Assembly: GCA_965238045.1 (NCBI GenBank)
Contig: CBDEGU010000012.1
Coordinates: 1,922,001-1,986,000 of the forward strand
DNA from: CBDEGU01 sp965238045
Lineage (GTDB): Bacteria > Acidobacteriota > Terriglobia > Bryobacterales > UBA6623
Direction of reading: 5' to 3'
Length of the DNA stretch: 64,000 bases
Under the pieces are notes generated by a model. The model made no database searches and had not been told where the DNA came from. It worked only from the letters and a program-made list of their open reading frames with translations. The position numbers and the translations under genes are program-made. Positions 52,653 through 62,496 of the stretch are shown one piece after another (the stretch's first letter is position 1; every line of letters begins with the position of its first letter).

Positions 52653-54533
52653 ATGCTAACGACGATTCGCTTTATCACGATTTCGGCCGGTGCGTTGCTG
52701 CTTTGCGCCGCGTCGCTGCCGGGTCAGGGGCTGCATCGGAGCAAGACCACGCGTCCGGTTCTGCGCGGGACCCAGTACGCCGTTACGACCAGGAAACCGC
52801 AGGCCACTCAAGTCGGTGAGCGGATCTTGCGCGCCGGAGGCAACGCTTTCGACGCGGCGGTCGCCGCGCAGGCGGCGCTCAGTATTACCGATCCGGCATC
52901 GAACGGCGTCGGCGCTGACGCCTTCATTCTGGTCTACGACGCCAAGAGCGAAAAAGTCTACTCCATCAATGCCGCCGGCTGGTCGCCGAAGCTTGCCACG
53001 ATCGACTGGTATATGAAGCATAGCGACGGCAAGATTCCGGCCAATAAGACGCTGCTGGCATCGACCGTCCCCGCGACCATCGACGCCTGGTATGTGATGC
53101 TCGACCGCTGGGGAACGATGAGCTTCGAGCAAGTGCTCGCGCCCGCCATCGAGCTGGCCCGAGAAGGCTTCCCGGTCAGCGAGCTGCTGGCGGCATCTCT
53201 GCGAGGCGGCAGCCAAACCTATTTGGCGGTCGGCGACGGGGGCATCGAAAAGAAGCAAGGTAAACCCTCGGGCAACCGCAAACTCGCCGAGTTCCCCACC
53301 AGCCGCAAAATCTACTTTCCCGATGGCACGCCGCCCCGGGCCGGCGAGATTCTTCGCAATCCTGACCTGGCGCGAACTCTCGAGAAACTCGTCGAAGCCG
53401 AACGGCGGGCCAAGCCGGAAGGACGCAAGGCGGCTCTGAAAGCTGCTCGTGATCGTTTCTATAAAGGCGATATCGCGCGACACATGGCCAAATTTTCCGA
53501 GGACAACGGCGGCCTGTTTCGCTACGAGGATTTCGCCGAGTTCAGCGTCAAGGTCGAGGATGCTATTTCGACCCATTATCGCGGCTACGATGTCTACAAG
53601 AACCCTTCGGCCAACCAGGGACCGAGCGAACTCTTCGCGCTCAACATTCTGCGCGGCTACGATCTCAAGGCAATGGGCCATAACAGCGCCGACTACATCC
53701 ATACATCGGTGGAAGCCATCAAACTGGCGTTCGCGGACCGCGAGATGTTTCTCGCCGATACGGATTTCATCAAGATTCCATTCGCGGGCTTGCTCTCCGA
53801 ACCTTACGCGGTCGCCCGGCGCGCCTTGATCGACGCTCAGCGCGCCTCGGCTCAGTTCCGGCCCGGCAACCCGGAACGCCACATGTCCGGCTTCTCCGCC
53901 GTAAGTCGTTCTTTCGAAATTCCGCTCGACGACGACTCAGACCACGAGGGCGATACCAGCTACGTGGCCGTGATCGATCGCGACCGCAACGCGGTTTCGT
54001 TTACCCCCAGCCTGCACTCGGGTTTCGGCACAGGCATTGTGATGGGAGAGACCGGAATCATCTTCAACTGCCGGGGCGACTATTTCTGGCTCGACCCCGA
54101 TCATCCCAACGCGCTGGAGCCTCGCAAGCGTCCCCGCAGCACTCTGACGCCGACGCTCATCTTGAAAGACGGCAAGCCGTTCATGGCGGTGGGAAGCCCG
54201 GGCGGCGACGACCAGTGCATGCGCATCATGCAGACTTTCCTCAACGTCGTCGAATTCGGGATGAATATCCAGCTCGCGATCGAGGCCCCGCGCTGGACGA
54301 CCAGCAGCTTTCCGTCCTCAACCTTTCCGCACGGCATGAAAGTGGCGGCGATCGGACTGGAAACGCGCATCTCGGAAGAGGTTCGCGCGGAACTCAAGAA
54401 ACGCGGCCACCGCATCCGGATGCGCGGACCTTGGACCGTCGGCGCGACTTGCGCCATCGTTGTCGACCCGCAAACGGGAGTGCTCAGCGCGGGCGGCGAT
54501 CCGCGTGGCGACAATTACGCGCTGGCGTGGTAG
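52653..54533 (+). CDS. Gamma-glutamyltransferase family protein
   Basis: A 626-aa exported Ntn-hydrolase that would cleave gamma-glutamyl bonds (glutathione or peptides) in the periplasm. GAGGAGG precedes ATG 52653. Signal peptide ISAGALLLCAASLPGQG. The large-subunit core has GERILRAGGNAFDAAVAAQA, GVGADAFILVYDAKSEKVY and the NQGPSELFALNIL stretch. The autocleavage site is in DHEGDTSYVAVIDRDRNAVS, where Thr of GDTSYV would become the catalytic N-terminus. The small subunit has RKRPRSTLTPTLILKDGKPF and GSPGGDDQCMRIMQTFLNVV. The glycine-rich GSPGG loop is conserved. Confidence 0.9.
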   Translation: MLTTIRFITISAGALLLCAASLPGQGLHRSKTTRPVLRGTQYAVTTRKPQATQVGERILRAGGNAFDAAVAAQAALSITDPASNGVGADAFILVYDAKSEKVYSINAAGWSPKLATIDWYMKHSDGKIPANKTLLASTVPATIDAWYVMLDRWGTMSFEQVLAPAIELAREGFPVSELLAASLRGGSQTYLAVGDGGIEKKQGKPSGNRKLAEFPTSRKIYFPDGTPPRAGEILRNPDLARTLEKLVEAERRAKPEGRKAALKAARDRFYKGDIARHMAKFSEDNGGLFRYEDFAEFSVKVEDAISTHYRGYDVYKNPSANQGPSELFALNILRGYDLKAMGHNSADYIHTSVEAIKLAFADREMFLADTDFIKIPFAGLLSEPYAVARRALIDAQRASAQFRPGNPERHMSGFSAVSRSFEIPLDDDSDHEGDTSYVAVIDRDRNAVSFTPSLHSGFGTGIVMGETGIIFNCRGDYFWLDPDHPNALEPRKRPRSTLTPTLILKDGKPFMAVGSPGGDDQCMRIMQTFLNVVEFGMNIQLAIEAPRWTTSSFPSSTFPHGMKVAAIGLETRISEEVRAELKKRGHRIRMRGPWTVGATCAIVVDPQTGVLSAGGDPRGDNYALAW

Positions 54534-54548
54534 GTTTTTTTGGGGCGT

Positions 54549-56630
54549 TCATTCCACGGCGATCGTAACACCCTCCTGCGCGGCGACGCCGCTGATTTCC
54601 AGTTCCAGCGAGACCGCCTCTCCGGCGGGCGCGTTCGCGGGCACAAGTGCATTCACCTGAAACAAGCCGGCAAAGCCGGGGGCCATTCCAGTAAAGGTCA
54701 CCGGCGCCGTGGCACCGCCGATTCTCACTCTTGCCGGCTCGAGGGCGACGCTCAGCCTGTCGCCTCCGCCGGCTAGCTCGCCCGTCGCCAGGGATGGCTC
54801 GACCGGGCCCTGCCCGGTCCCGAAAATGGATACGAACGTGCCGCGCGGCGCCGACCGTGCCGGATCGTTCAACGATCCGTCGTGGTTGAGAACAATCGCG
54901 CGCGTGGTCAGCGGAAAGGTGAATACGCCGGGATTCACTGCCAGCAGTGCCACGGAGAGGGCCTCGCCCTGCACCTGCCGGTAACGAACCGAAACCAGCG
55001 CGACGCCCGTGCCGGGAACATCCGCGGGCATCAGTCCGTTGATTTGGCTGCCGGAGACAAACAGCAGTGGCGCGGGAAGGCCGTTCACGCTGACCGAGAC
55101 TGCGCCCGTCATGGTTTCGAGGCCACCCGTCACTGGATGCAAATTCGCCGACAGGCCCTCTGACGGACCCAGGTTCATCCCAAGAATCGAGAAGATCTCG
55201 CCGGCCGAAACTCCTCGCGGCAGGAAGCTGGCCGCGTTCACGATTCCACCGCTTTCGATGACGGGCGTCCCGAGGGTTTCGATGATCTCGAACCCGCCGG
55301 AGAGGATCGCCATCTCCGAGGCATTCGTCACCTTCAGACTCACCAAACCGACGGGCGCGTCCGTGGCCACGCTGACACGAAACCTCAGCAAAGGAAACAT
55401 CGTTCCATCGTCGAAACCAATCGTATCCCGCTCGAAGATGCCCGCAACAACCGCAAGGCCGCGTCCGAGGAACGAGAGCGACATCACATTGAGCGCCGGG
55501 TCATCAAGACCCTCGCCATAAATTTCAATGTCGTAATCGAGGCCGCGCTCCAATACGGCCCGCTGGCGTTCGGTAACGGTGCTTCCCACCAGAGCCCCGC
55601 CGGCGCCTTCCAGGTCGAGAGTCGGGGCGCCGGCTTCCACGGTGAGATCGTCCCGGCGGGAGGTTCCGGCAAGCAGAATGATCGTCTTCGGGCTTCCAGC
55701 GCCACCCAAGAAATTCGTTCGGAAAAACGTGTTTGCGCCGAAACCGGCCGCAGCCAACTGCGAAGGATCCAGAGGTCCGTCGAGAGGCTCCGCCCAGATG
55801 ACATAGCTGCCCGGCGGGATGGAGGCGATCTCGTAATTTCCTCCGGCACCGCTCAGGCCGCCATCGGTCAGGCTGCCCACCACGATGTTCCGCGATGTGC
55901 TTTGCGCGACCACCAGAGCGTGAGAGACCGGCGTACCCTGAGCGGTCTTCACCGAGCCCTGGAGAGAAGCGAAGTTCGACCGGTTCACCGCCTTGGGGTA
56001 GACCGCCGCGGCGAAGGCCTTGTCGTCGCTCGAAAGCCTGGCCAGCGCGTGGCTAGCGCGCGAGGCGACCGGAAACATGGATGCCCCGATGATCCCGGAA
56101 TGATCGAGGCCGAGGGCGTGGCCCGCTTCGTGCGTCATCGTCGCCTGGATGTCGAACGTACCGGGTTCCAGATTCGTCGAGTAGGAATGCGCCGGGTTGA
56201 AAAGGATGTCGGTGCCGGTGATGACGCCGTCGCGGTTCCAAAACATCACGGTGACCGCCACGGCGTCGCGCACAACAGCGCGGTTCGCGGTCGTGTCGGC
56301 GAACGTCACCACATGCTCACCGCCCGGCCGGGCTTCTTCGCTTGGGGTCGATGTCAGCCGCAGAAAGCGGACCTCGGATGAATCCATCGCACTCCAGCTG
56401 TCGAGAGCCGCCTGCATCGCCTCGACCGGGCTGCTGCCGGCTGAAATCACTATCTCGCCGCCGGTATTTTCAAGTCCGGCCGCGGTCTGGTCGTTGACCC
56501 GAAACTGGATATTGCCGAAATCATCCCGCCGAAATTTGTTGCCCTCGAACGTCTGATTCCGCACATAGGCAGGCGCGAGCCAGGAGCTAGCCGCGATGAG
56601 CAGAGCGAGTCCGAACAGTGAGCGCCGCAC
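54549..56630 (-). CDS. Matrixin-like metalloprotease with TIGR03437 C-terminal domain
   Basis: About 694 aa from GTG 56630 (signal RRSLFGLALLIAASSWLAPA); ATG 56693 is an alternative start. A zinc-protease domain has TMTHEAGHALGLDHSGIIGA (H-E-x-G-H-x-x-G-x-x-H, matrixin/astacin type) near residue 175 and a SMFPV Met-turn equivalent after it. A carboxypeptidase-regulatory-like domain follows (SLQGSVKTAQGTPVSHALVV). The C-terminal third is TIGR03437: GIVNAASFLPRGVSAGEIFS, VSVSVNGLPAPLLFVSGSQI and FVSIFGTGQGPVEPS. An exported protease with a tail found almost only in this bacterial group. Its 5' end lies head-to-head with the ilvD gene. Confidence 0.85.
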   Translation of the reverse strand: MRRSLFGLALLIAASSWLAPAYVRNQTFEGNKFRRDDFGNIQFRVNDQTAAGLENTGGEIVISAGSSPVEAMQAALDSWSAMDSSEVRFLRLTSTPSEEARPGGEHVVTFADTTANRAVVRDAVAVTVMFWNRDGVITGTDILFNPAHSYSTNLEPGTFDIQATMTHEAGHALGLDHSGIIGASMFPVASRASHALARLSSDDKAFAAAVYPKAVNRSNFASLQGSVKTAQGTPVSHALVVAQSTSRNIVVGSLTDGGLSGAGGNYEIASIPPGSYVIWAEPLDGPLDPSQLAAAGFGANTFFRTNFLGGAGSPKTIILLAGTSRRDDLTVEAGAPTLDLEGAGGALVGSTVTERQRAVLERGLDYDIEIYGEGLDDPALNVMSLSFLGRGLAVVAGIFERDTIGFDDGTMFPLLRFRVSVATDAPVGLVSLKVTNASEMAILSGGFEIIETLGTPVIESGGIVNAASFLPRGVSAGEIFSILGMNLGPSEGLSANLHPVTGGLETMTGAVSVSVNGLPAPLLFVSGSQINGLMPADVPGTGVALVSVRYRQVQGEALSVALLAVNPGVFTFPLTTRAIVLNHDGSLNDPARSAPRGTFVSIFGTGQGPVEPSLATGELAGGGDRLSVALEPARVRIGGATAPVTFTGMAPGFAGLFQVNALVPANAPAGEAVSLELEISGVAAQEGVTIAVE

Positions 56631-56712
56631 TGCTTCGATTATAGGGCTGGAGATCTTGTCCAATTCCTGCGCTAAGATGAGGACTCTTTTCATCACGGGG
56701 GACCACCGAATT

Positions 56713-58395
56713 GTGTCCAGCGAACTGAAACATCGCAGCAAAATGATTACCGAGGGACGGGACCGCGCACCGGCGCGTTCGATGCTCAAAGCCATCGGAT
56801 TTACCGATGACGACTTGTCGCGGCCGATCATCGGCATCGCCAACACTTGGATCGAAACCATGCCCTGCAACTTCAACTTGCGGGACCTGGCGGTGAAAGT
56901 GAAAGAGGGCGTGCGGGCGGCGGGCGGCACCCCGATGGAGTTCAATACGATCGCGATCAGCGACGGCATCACGATGGGCACCGAGGGCATGAAAGCTTCG
57001 CTGGTCAGCCGCGAGGTTATCGCCGACTCGATCGAACTGACCTGCCGCGGATACCTCTTCGACGCAGTGATCGCGCTCGTCGCCTGCGATAAGACGATCC
57101 CCGGCGCCGCGATGGCGCTCGCCCGGCTCGACCTGCCGTCGGTATTGCTCTACGGCGGGACGATCCTGCCCGGCAAGTTTCAGGGCCGTGACGTCACGAT
57201 TCAAGATGTCTTCGAAGCCGTCGGCAAGCATGCCGCCGGCTCGATGACCGACGCTGAACTGCTCGAACTCGAAAACGTGGCCTGTCCCGGCGCGGGCGCC
57301 TGCGGCGGACAGTACACCGCCAATACCATGGCAACGGTCATGGAAGTGATTGGTCTTTCGCCGATGGGCAGCGCCAGCGTCCCGGCGGTCGACCCCGCCA
57401 AGGCGGATGTCGGCTTTCGCGCCGGCCAGCTCGTGATGAACGCGCTGAAAAATGACCTGCGGCCCAGCCGAATCTTGACACGCAAGGCATTCGAGAACGC
57501 CATCGCCAGCGTCGCCGCCACGGGCGGTTCCACGAACGCCGTACTCCACTTGCTGGCTCTGGCGCGGGACGCGGACGTCGAGTTGAGCGTCGATGATTTT
57601 GACGAGATCAGCCGCCGCACTCCGCTGCTGGTCGACCTCAAACCCAGCGGCCGCTATGTCGCCGCCGACGTGCACAAGGCCGGAGGCATTCAGCTCATCG
57701 CCCAGCGGCTGGTCGAGGGTGGTTATTGCGACGGCTCGCAGCTCACTGTCACCGGCCAGTCACTGGCCGAAGCCAGCGGCGGCGCCAAGGAAACGCCCGG
57801 GCAGAAGGTCATCCACAAACTCGGCGACCCCCTCAAATCCACTGGCGGACTCGTGATTCTCAAGGGCAATCTCGCCCCGCAGGGCTGCGTACTCAAGGTC
57901 GCCGGCCACGAGCGGAACCATCATCGCGGTCCGGCGCGCGTTTTCGAATGCGAGGAAGACGCCATGCGGGCGGTGACGAGCCATGAGATCCAACCTGGCG
58001 ACGTGATGGTCATCCGCTACGAAGGCCCGGCCGGCGGCCCCGGCATGCGCGAGATGCTCGGCGTTACGGCGGCCCTCGTGGGCGAAGGTCTGGGTGATAC
58101 CGTGGCGCTGATGACCGACGGCCGTTTCAGCGGCGCGACCAGAGGCTTGATGGTCGGCCACGTCGCGCCCGAAGCCGCGCGAGGCGGCCCCATAGCCGCC
58201 ATCGAGAATGGCGACATGATTGTCTTCGATATCGATCAGCGCACGCTCGAGCTCGAAGCCGGCGATGATCTCATTCAGCAGAGGCTGGCGTCCTGGAAGC
58301 CGCCTGCCGCGCGATACAAGTCCGGCGTTTTCGCCAAGTACGTGGCGCTGGTCTCTTCCGCGGCGCGGGGCGCGGTCACCCACCCAGAGGGTTGA
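56713..58395 (+). CDS. ilvD: Dihydroxy-acid dehydratase
   Basis: Fe-S dehydratase in valine/leucine/isoleucine biosynthesis. I chose GTG 56713, preceded by GGGGGA; it gives 560 aa, the normal length. Three cluster cysteines are visible: IANTWIETMPCNFNLRDL, ALVACDKTIPGAAMAL and CPGAGACGGQYTANTM. Other signatures are GTEGMKASLVSREVIADSIE, ATGGSTNAVLHLLA and LMTDGRFSGATRGLMVGHVA. The motif set resembles the [2Fe-2S] branch. No other branched-chain gene is adjacent. Confidence 0.96.
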   Translation: MSSELKHRSKMITEGRDRAPARSMLKAIGFTDDDLSRPIIGIANTWIETMPCNFNLRDLAVKVKEGVRAAGGTPMEFNTIAISDGITMGTEGMKASLVSREVIADSIELTCRGYLFDAVIALVACDKTIPGAAMALARLDLPSVLLYGGTILPGKFQGRDVTIQDVFEAVGKHAAGSMTDAELLELENVACPGAGACGGQYTANTMATVMEVIGLSPMGSASVPAVDPAKADVGFRAGQLVMNALKNDLRPSRILTRKAFENAIASVAATGGSTNAVLHLLALARDADVELSVDDFDEISRRTPLLVDLKPSGRYVAADVHKAGGIQLIAQRLVEGGYCDGSQLTVTGQSLAEASGGAKETPGQKVIHKLGDPLKSTGGLVILKGNLAPQGCVLKVAGHERNHHRGPARVFECEEDAMRAVTSHEIQPGDVMVIRYEGPAGGPGMREMLGVTAALVGEGLGDTVALMTDGRFSGATRGLMVGHVAPEAARGGPIAAIENGDMIVFDIDQRTLELEAGDDLIQQRLASWKPPAARYKSGVFAKYVALVSSAARGAVTHPEG

Positions 58396-58464
58396 CCCGC
58401 GCAGCTTGCGCGTCGGTATAGTTTTTTGGGGGCGGTGATACAGGCGGCCGGCGGGCAACGCCGG

Positions 58465-59778
58465 TTACGACTTGTAGAACCACTCCAGCGGCAGGATGTG
58501 TGCTCTGCGGGGCAGCGAGCTGAGCAGATGTCCGGTGGATGTGCGGCGGTTGCGATCCTTGGTGAGGTGTTGCCATTTCGGGGGAGTCTTGTAGGTTCCC
58601 CAGGGATCGACTCGGTACCAGTAGTCGTGCTCGATTAGAACCTCGTCGTCCATAAAGTGAAAGTTCGCGTAGGAAGCCCGCAGACGCCCGCCGATGGGAT
58701 TGTTTGGAATCGGGTCGAGCGGCTTAGTCGCCGAACCAGGGCGCACGAAGCGGGGCGGCTCGGTTTCGACGACACGCGGCGCTTCATCCATCCCCGGACT
58801 CAAATGAATCGTCCGAAAGTTCGTCCAGCTTCGCCCGCTGTCGGTCGAGATGGCCGCCGAGAGCCGGCAGCGGCCATAGGCCTGGCGCTGTTCTTGTGCC
58901 GTGACCTGATTCCAGACCACCATCAAGTCGCCGGTCGAGGGGATGCGCTTCAGGCGAATCGGCGCGTTCGAGGAATTGAGTTCACTCAACTCGGGCAGCG
59001 CCCAGTGCTCGCCCTGATCGCTTGAGAAGGCCTCGACCGCGCGCATCCGTGCGCAGCGGGCCAAACACAGAATGCGCCCGTCCTTCGTCTCCGCCGCCGT
59101 AGGCTCGTGCATCGAATCGAAATTACCTCTGCCTTGGTCGATCCAGAGCATCAGGTCGCCCTCGCTCGCCAGCCAGGTTTCCCCCTCATCATCGGAGTAG
59201 AAGAACTTCGTGGCCGAAACATTCTCCGGCGACCAGAGATGGCCGATGCCGCGGTCCTGCCCTTCGACGAATGGTTTCGGATTGGGCGTCCCCGCCCGGC
59301 TTCCTCCGTAACAAGGCCATAGCAGCCGCCCGCCTTGAAGCTGGATGAGCGTGTCGTTGAGCGCGTACCAGCTTACAATGCCCGGCGGAGATACCAAGAC
59401 CTCCGCCGTCCAGGTTTCGCCTTCATCGATTGACTTGCGAAAAAACAATCCGCGTTGCGGAGCCTGACTCAACCGGCGAATCACAGTGCGGGCCCGGCTG
59501 GACGACTCCCCGAGCAACTCGCCGGGCAGGTCGGCCACCGTCAGCGGACGATAACTCGTAACGCCAATCGCGCCCGACTGCAGCCGCAGCACGCCGACTG
59601 GGTCGGCCTCGGCGACGATCTGTTCTCCGCCGGCCAGCACCGGCTCGGGCTCGCTCCAAGTGCGCCCGCGGTCACGAGAATAGAACTTCAGCATCCCGCG
59701 GATGATGCCCATCCAGCGGCCGTCCTTCAGCGCTACGAGTCCGCCCTTCTGCGCCGGGTATTCGATATAGCGTTCCAT
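58465..59778 (-). CDS. Sialidase-like BNR/Asp-box repeat protein
   Basis: A 437-aa six-bladed propeller of the sialidase superfamily. Asp-box repeats: SRDRGRTW, SIDEGETW, SDDEGETW, SSDQGEHW and STDSGRSW, evenly spread. No signal peptide is visible from ATG 59778. It contains many of the Arg/Glu-rich loops (LRLQSGAIGVTSYRPL, MHEPTAAETKDGRILCLARC) seen in exo-alpha-sialidase-like proteins of Planctomycetes and Acidobacteria. The true substrate may be another glycan. No associated sialic-acid catabolic genes are nearby. Confidence 0.85.
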   Translation of the reverse strand: MERYIEYPAQKGGLVALKDGRWMGIIRGMLKFYSRDRGRTWSEPEPVLAGGEQIVAEADPVGVLRLQSGAIGVTSYRPLTVADLPGELLGESSSRARTVIRRLSQAPQRGLFFRKSIDEGETWTAEVLVSPPGIVSWYALNDTLIQLQGGRLLWPCYGGSRAGTPNPKPFVEGQDRGIGHLWSPENVSATKFFYSDDEGETWLASEGDLMLWIDQGRGNFDSMHEPTAAETKDGRILCLARCARMRAVEAFSSDQGEHWALPELSELNSSNAPIRLKRIPSTGDLMVVWNQVTAQEQRQAYGRCRLSAAISTDSGRSWTNFRTIHLSPGMDEAPRVVETEPPRFVRPGSATKPLDPIPNNPIGGRLRASYANFHFMDDEVLIEHDYWYRVDPWGTYKTPPKWQHLTKDRNRRTSTGHLLSSLPRRAHILPLEWFYKS

Positions 59779-59956
59779 CGTTGAATACTTTCAGGCTGTG
59801 AACACATTCAAAGCCGTGACGCGCCGCTAGGAGCCCGTGGTGTAAGTCCGGCTAGGTGGAGCGAACCCCTCGCGTGAGGCAGCGCAATGGGGGACACAGA
59901 ACCGTCCCTCGAACCTCCCGGTAGCATTCTCCCTTTCGACGACGACATGACTGGAT

Positions 59957-61267
59957 TCATTCTGCCCCTTCATCCACGGCCAACACGGTGCGCAGCAGAA
60001 CGCTGGCGCCGTTGGCCATGTCTCCGGGCACAGTGTACTCGGCCGGGGCGTGACTGATACCGCCGACACTGGGAACGAATATCATGCCGGTGGGCGCGAT
60101 CTGCGCCATATCCTGTGCATCGTGTCCCGCACCACTGGGCATGAGTCTGCTGCTTAGGCCCAGAGATGCAGCTGATCGGGAAATAAGCGACCGAATTCGC
60201 TCGTCGGTTGGGGCAGGTTCGGCGTCTACCGCGATGTGATTAAAGGTGATGCTGGTGCCCCGCCGATCAGCGATGACCGCGGCACGGCCTTCGATTCGTC
60301 GAAACATGTCCCGGATGGTCCCACTCGAGAGATCCCTGATTTCCAGGCTCATGGTCACCTTGCCCGGAATGACGTTGGGGGCGCCGGGTTCGGCCTGAAT
60401 GCGCCCGACCGTGCCAACCTGAACACCCGGCACCGACGTGATGATTTCATTGACGGCCAGGGTCAGCTCAGCCGCGGACAGCATCGCGTCACGCCGCTGG
60501 TTCATCGGCGTGGTGCCCGCATGGTTGGCCTCACCTTCAATGACGATATCCCACCACTGGATACCTACGATACCGGTGACCACACCTATGTTGATGCCAT
60601 CTCTGTCCAGAATGGCGCCCTGCTCGATGTGCAGCTCGATAAAGGCAGTCAGGTCACCGGGCCCGCGGCGGGCCTCGTGCAATTTGTCTGGATTTCCGCC
60701 AAGGGCGCGGATGCCCTCGGCTATGGTCATTCCGCTGTGGCTTTTCACCTGCAAACCAGCCGCGTCCAGCTTTCCCACCATCGCGCGGCTGCCGGTGAGG
60801 CCACCCTCCTCATCGGCGAATACCACTACTTCCAACGGGTGCCGGGTGGCTATCTGGTTGTCGTGGAGCATCTGGGCTACCTCAAGGGCGCCGATCACGC
60901 CGACATTGCCGTCATAATTCCCCCCGCCCGGCACCGAGTCGATGTGCGAGCCGAACATGATGGGCGGGAGAGTTTCCTGCCCTTCCTTCCTGCCGATCAG
61001 GTTACCGGCGGTGTCGACGCGCACCAGGAGGCCGGCCTGAGTCATTAGGGCCATGATGTAGTGACGGGCGTCAATGTCGTGCTGGCTGAATGCCACACGG
61101 CTGACGCCGCCTTGCGGATTTCTGCCATAGGCCGACAGTTCCATGATGCGTTGCTCCATGCGCTCAGGGCTGGCCCGTGGTATTCCTTGTGGCTTGGTTT
61201 GCGCCTCGACCAGGCCCGTCATATGCAGGGCGCACAGTACGCTGAGGATGGGGATAAGAGCTTTCAT
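59957..61267 (-). CDS. M20-family Zn-dependent amidohydrolase (allantoate amidohydrolase/beta-ureidopropionase type), exported
   Basis: A 436-aa metallohydrolase with an unusual signal peptide (KALIPILSVLCALHMTGLVE). I chose ATG 61267, with ATG 61276 possible. Di-zinc ligands: MFGSHIDSVPGGGNYDGNVG (H and D), VVVFADEEGGLTGSRAM (E-E), IELHIEQGAILDRDGI (H) and the late SVGGISHAPAEYT (H). The dimerisation region has EGEANHAGTTPMNQRRDAM and RIQAEPGAPNVIPGKVTMSL. Probably an N-carbamoyl-amino-acid or ureide hydrolase; the exact substrate is open. The 178-bp gap to the sialidase-like gene has no recognised feature. Confidence 0.88.
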   Translation of the reverse strand: MKALIPILSVLCALHMTGLVEAQTKPQGIPRASPERMEQRIMELSAYGRNPQGGVSRVAFSQHDIDARHYIMALMTQAGLLVRVDTAGNLIGRKEGQETLPPIMFGSHIDSVPGGGNYDGNVGVIGALEVAQMLHDNQIATRHPLEVVVFADEEGGLTGSRAMVGKLDAAGLQVKSHSGMTIAEGIRALGGNPDKLHEARRGPGDLTAFIELHIEQGAILDRDGINIGVVTGIVGIQWWDIVIEGEANHAGTTPMNQRRDAMLSAAELTLAVNEIITSVPGVQVGTVGRIQAEPGAPNVIPGKVTMSLEIRDLSSGTIRDMFRRIEGRAAVIADRRGTSITFNHIAVDAEPAPTDERIRSLISRSAASLGLSSRLMPSGAGHDAQDMAQIAPTGMIFVPSVGGISHAPAEYTVPGDMANGASVLLRTVLAVDEGAE

Positions 61268-61276
61268 ATCATGCAT

Positions 61277-61627
61277 TGCAGCTGGTTAGTGATCCGACCT
61301 GATTATACGATGCGGTTCGGCTGACGCCATGGAAAAGTCGGGGACGGCGAAAAAAGGGTGGAATTGGAGTGGACCCCTGACGCGAGGCCAAGAAATCAGA
61401 GATCTGTGGCGGTTGATTGGGATACAGCGCGGAGTCGATCGATCGTCCCCAACCTAGTCTAAAGCGTCGAAATCAGAAACGACAAATCCCGCCCCAAAAG
61501 TTGTGAGAATTTACTCACAGCTCCCATCCCACCTCGCGCGACGACCGGACAGCCATCGCACCGAACCGGCCCAGCCCCCGGCTTGCCACCGTCTCCATTT
61601 TCCCCAGGCCCCCAGCCCACCAGCCCC
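61277..61627. other. Intergenic stretch before the sulfatase remnant
   Basis: 350 bp without a supported gene. AATTTACTCACA occurs near 61508 and again near 62201, on both sides of the sulfatase fragment. Confidence 0.4.
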
Positions 61628-62047
61628 TTAGCCGCGTGGGGCAGGGAACTTGCGAATCAGGGAGTAGCGCTTATAGGTCTCCCAAACATCTCCATTGCCC
61701 CTCAGGCGCGGATCGCCGGTTTCCTTCAAATAGGCTTCCAGCCGGGCGCCCAGCTGCTTGCGGACGTCATCGAACTCGGCCGCCGCGGCGAGGTTCGTCA
61801 GGCAGCCCGGGTCCTTGACGATATCGAAGAGTTCCTCGGCGGGCCGCTTGTCGACGGCGAGATGAAAGTACTTGCCGAGTTCGGCGTCGTCGCGGTTCGC
61901 GATCAAGAAGTCGAGCGTCGGCGAGGCGTCGATGTCATGATAGCCGCCGTGCATCGGCCCGAGCGTATTTTCGTCGTCGTATTTTTGGGGCGCGCCGGCC
62001 GGCCAGCGCTTTGGACAAAGTGAGATGTGAAGCTCTCTGGGCGGGTC
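61628..62047 (-). pseudogene. Sulfatase, 3' fragment
   Basis: An open stretch of 139 codons with no proper start. It reads RELHISLCPKRWPAGAPQKY, then ENTLGPMHGGYHDIDASPTL, KRPAEELFDIVKDPGCLTNL and LKETGDPRLRGNGDVWETYK, ending KFPAPRG. This is the C-terminal subdomain of a sulfamidase/heparan-N-sulfatase-like sulfatase; EELFDIVKDP and TGDPR are family hallmarks. The catalytic N-terminal ~350 residues with the formylglycine Cys/Ser are absent, and a stop lies directly upstream in frame. A relic of a deleted gene. Confidence 0.75.
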
Positions 62048-62496
62048 TCACCTTCAACCTGCAACGGATGTTCCGGCTTGAGCCCGAGGCGGTGACGGCG
62101 GGTTAGCCGCCAAGCAAAAGACGACCGGTTCAACTCGGCGCCTATCCCACCCGAACCGATTTGCTCCCCCACGATTCTTGACCTCCTCCCGGCTCCAATA
62201 CAATTTACTCACACCTCCCCGTCCCCGATCTCCCCTCAGGCGAGGCTTACAACGACCGGTTGCATTCTGAGGAAACGCGGGTGTATCATGGCTGCGTCGG
62301 GTTGGGGGGGCGGAATCGGGAGTTTCCGAGGGCGGGTTCACCCTCATCGGCGTTTCAGTCCGCCTTGCGGACTCATGCCTCAGATCATTTCGTCGAGGCG
62401 GCGGGGAGCAGGCTCGACGAGTTATCAATTGTCCTGAGGGCATTCGCGGGCGCATGGCGACCAGGCCCGAGTGCGGCGACCATTGAGGCGACGGCC
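62048..62496. other. Intergenic stretch between sulfatase remnant and methyltransferase
   Basis: About 450 bp. Open frames here are arginine/proline-rich shadows. The upstream extension of the methyltransferase frame (from 62260) does not resemble the family. Confidence 0.4.

Noticed and set aside
56596..56712. Longer N-terminus of ilvD from 56596
   Set aside because: The extra residues do not match the family and overlap the 5' end of the protease gene; GTG 56713 gives the normal length.
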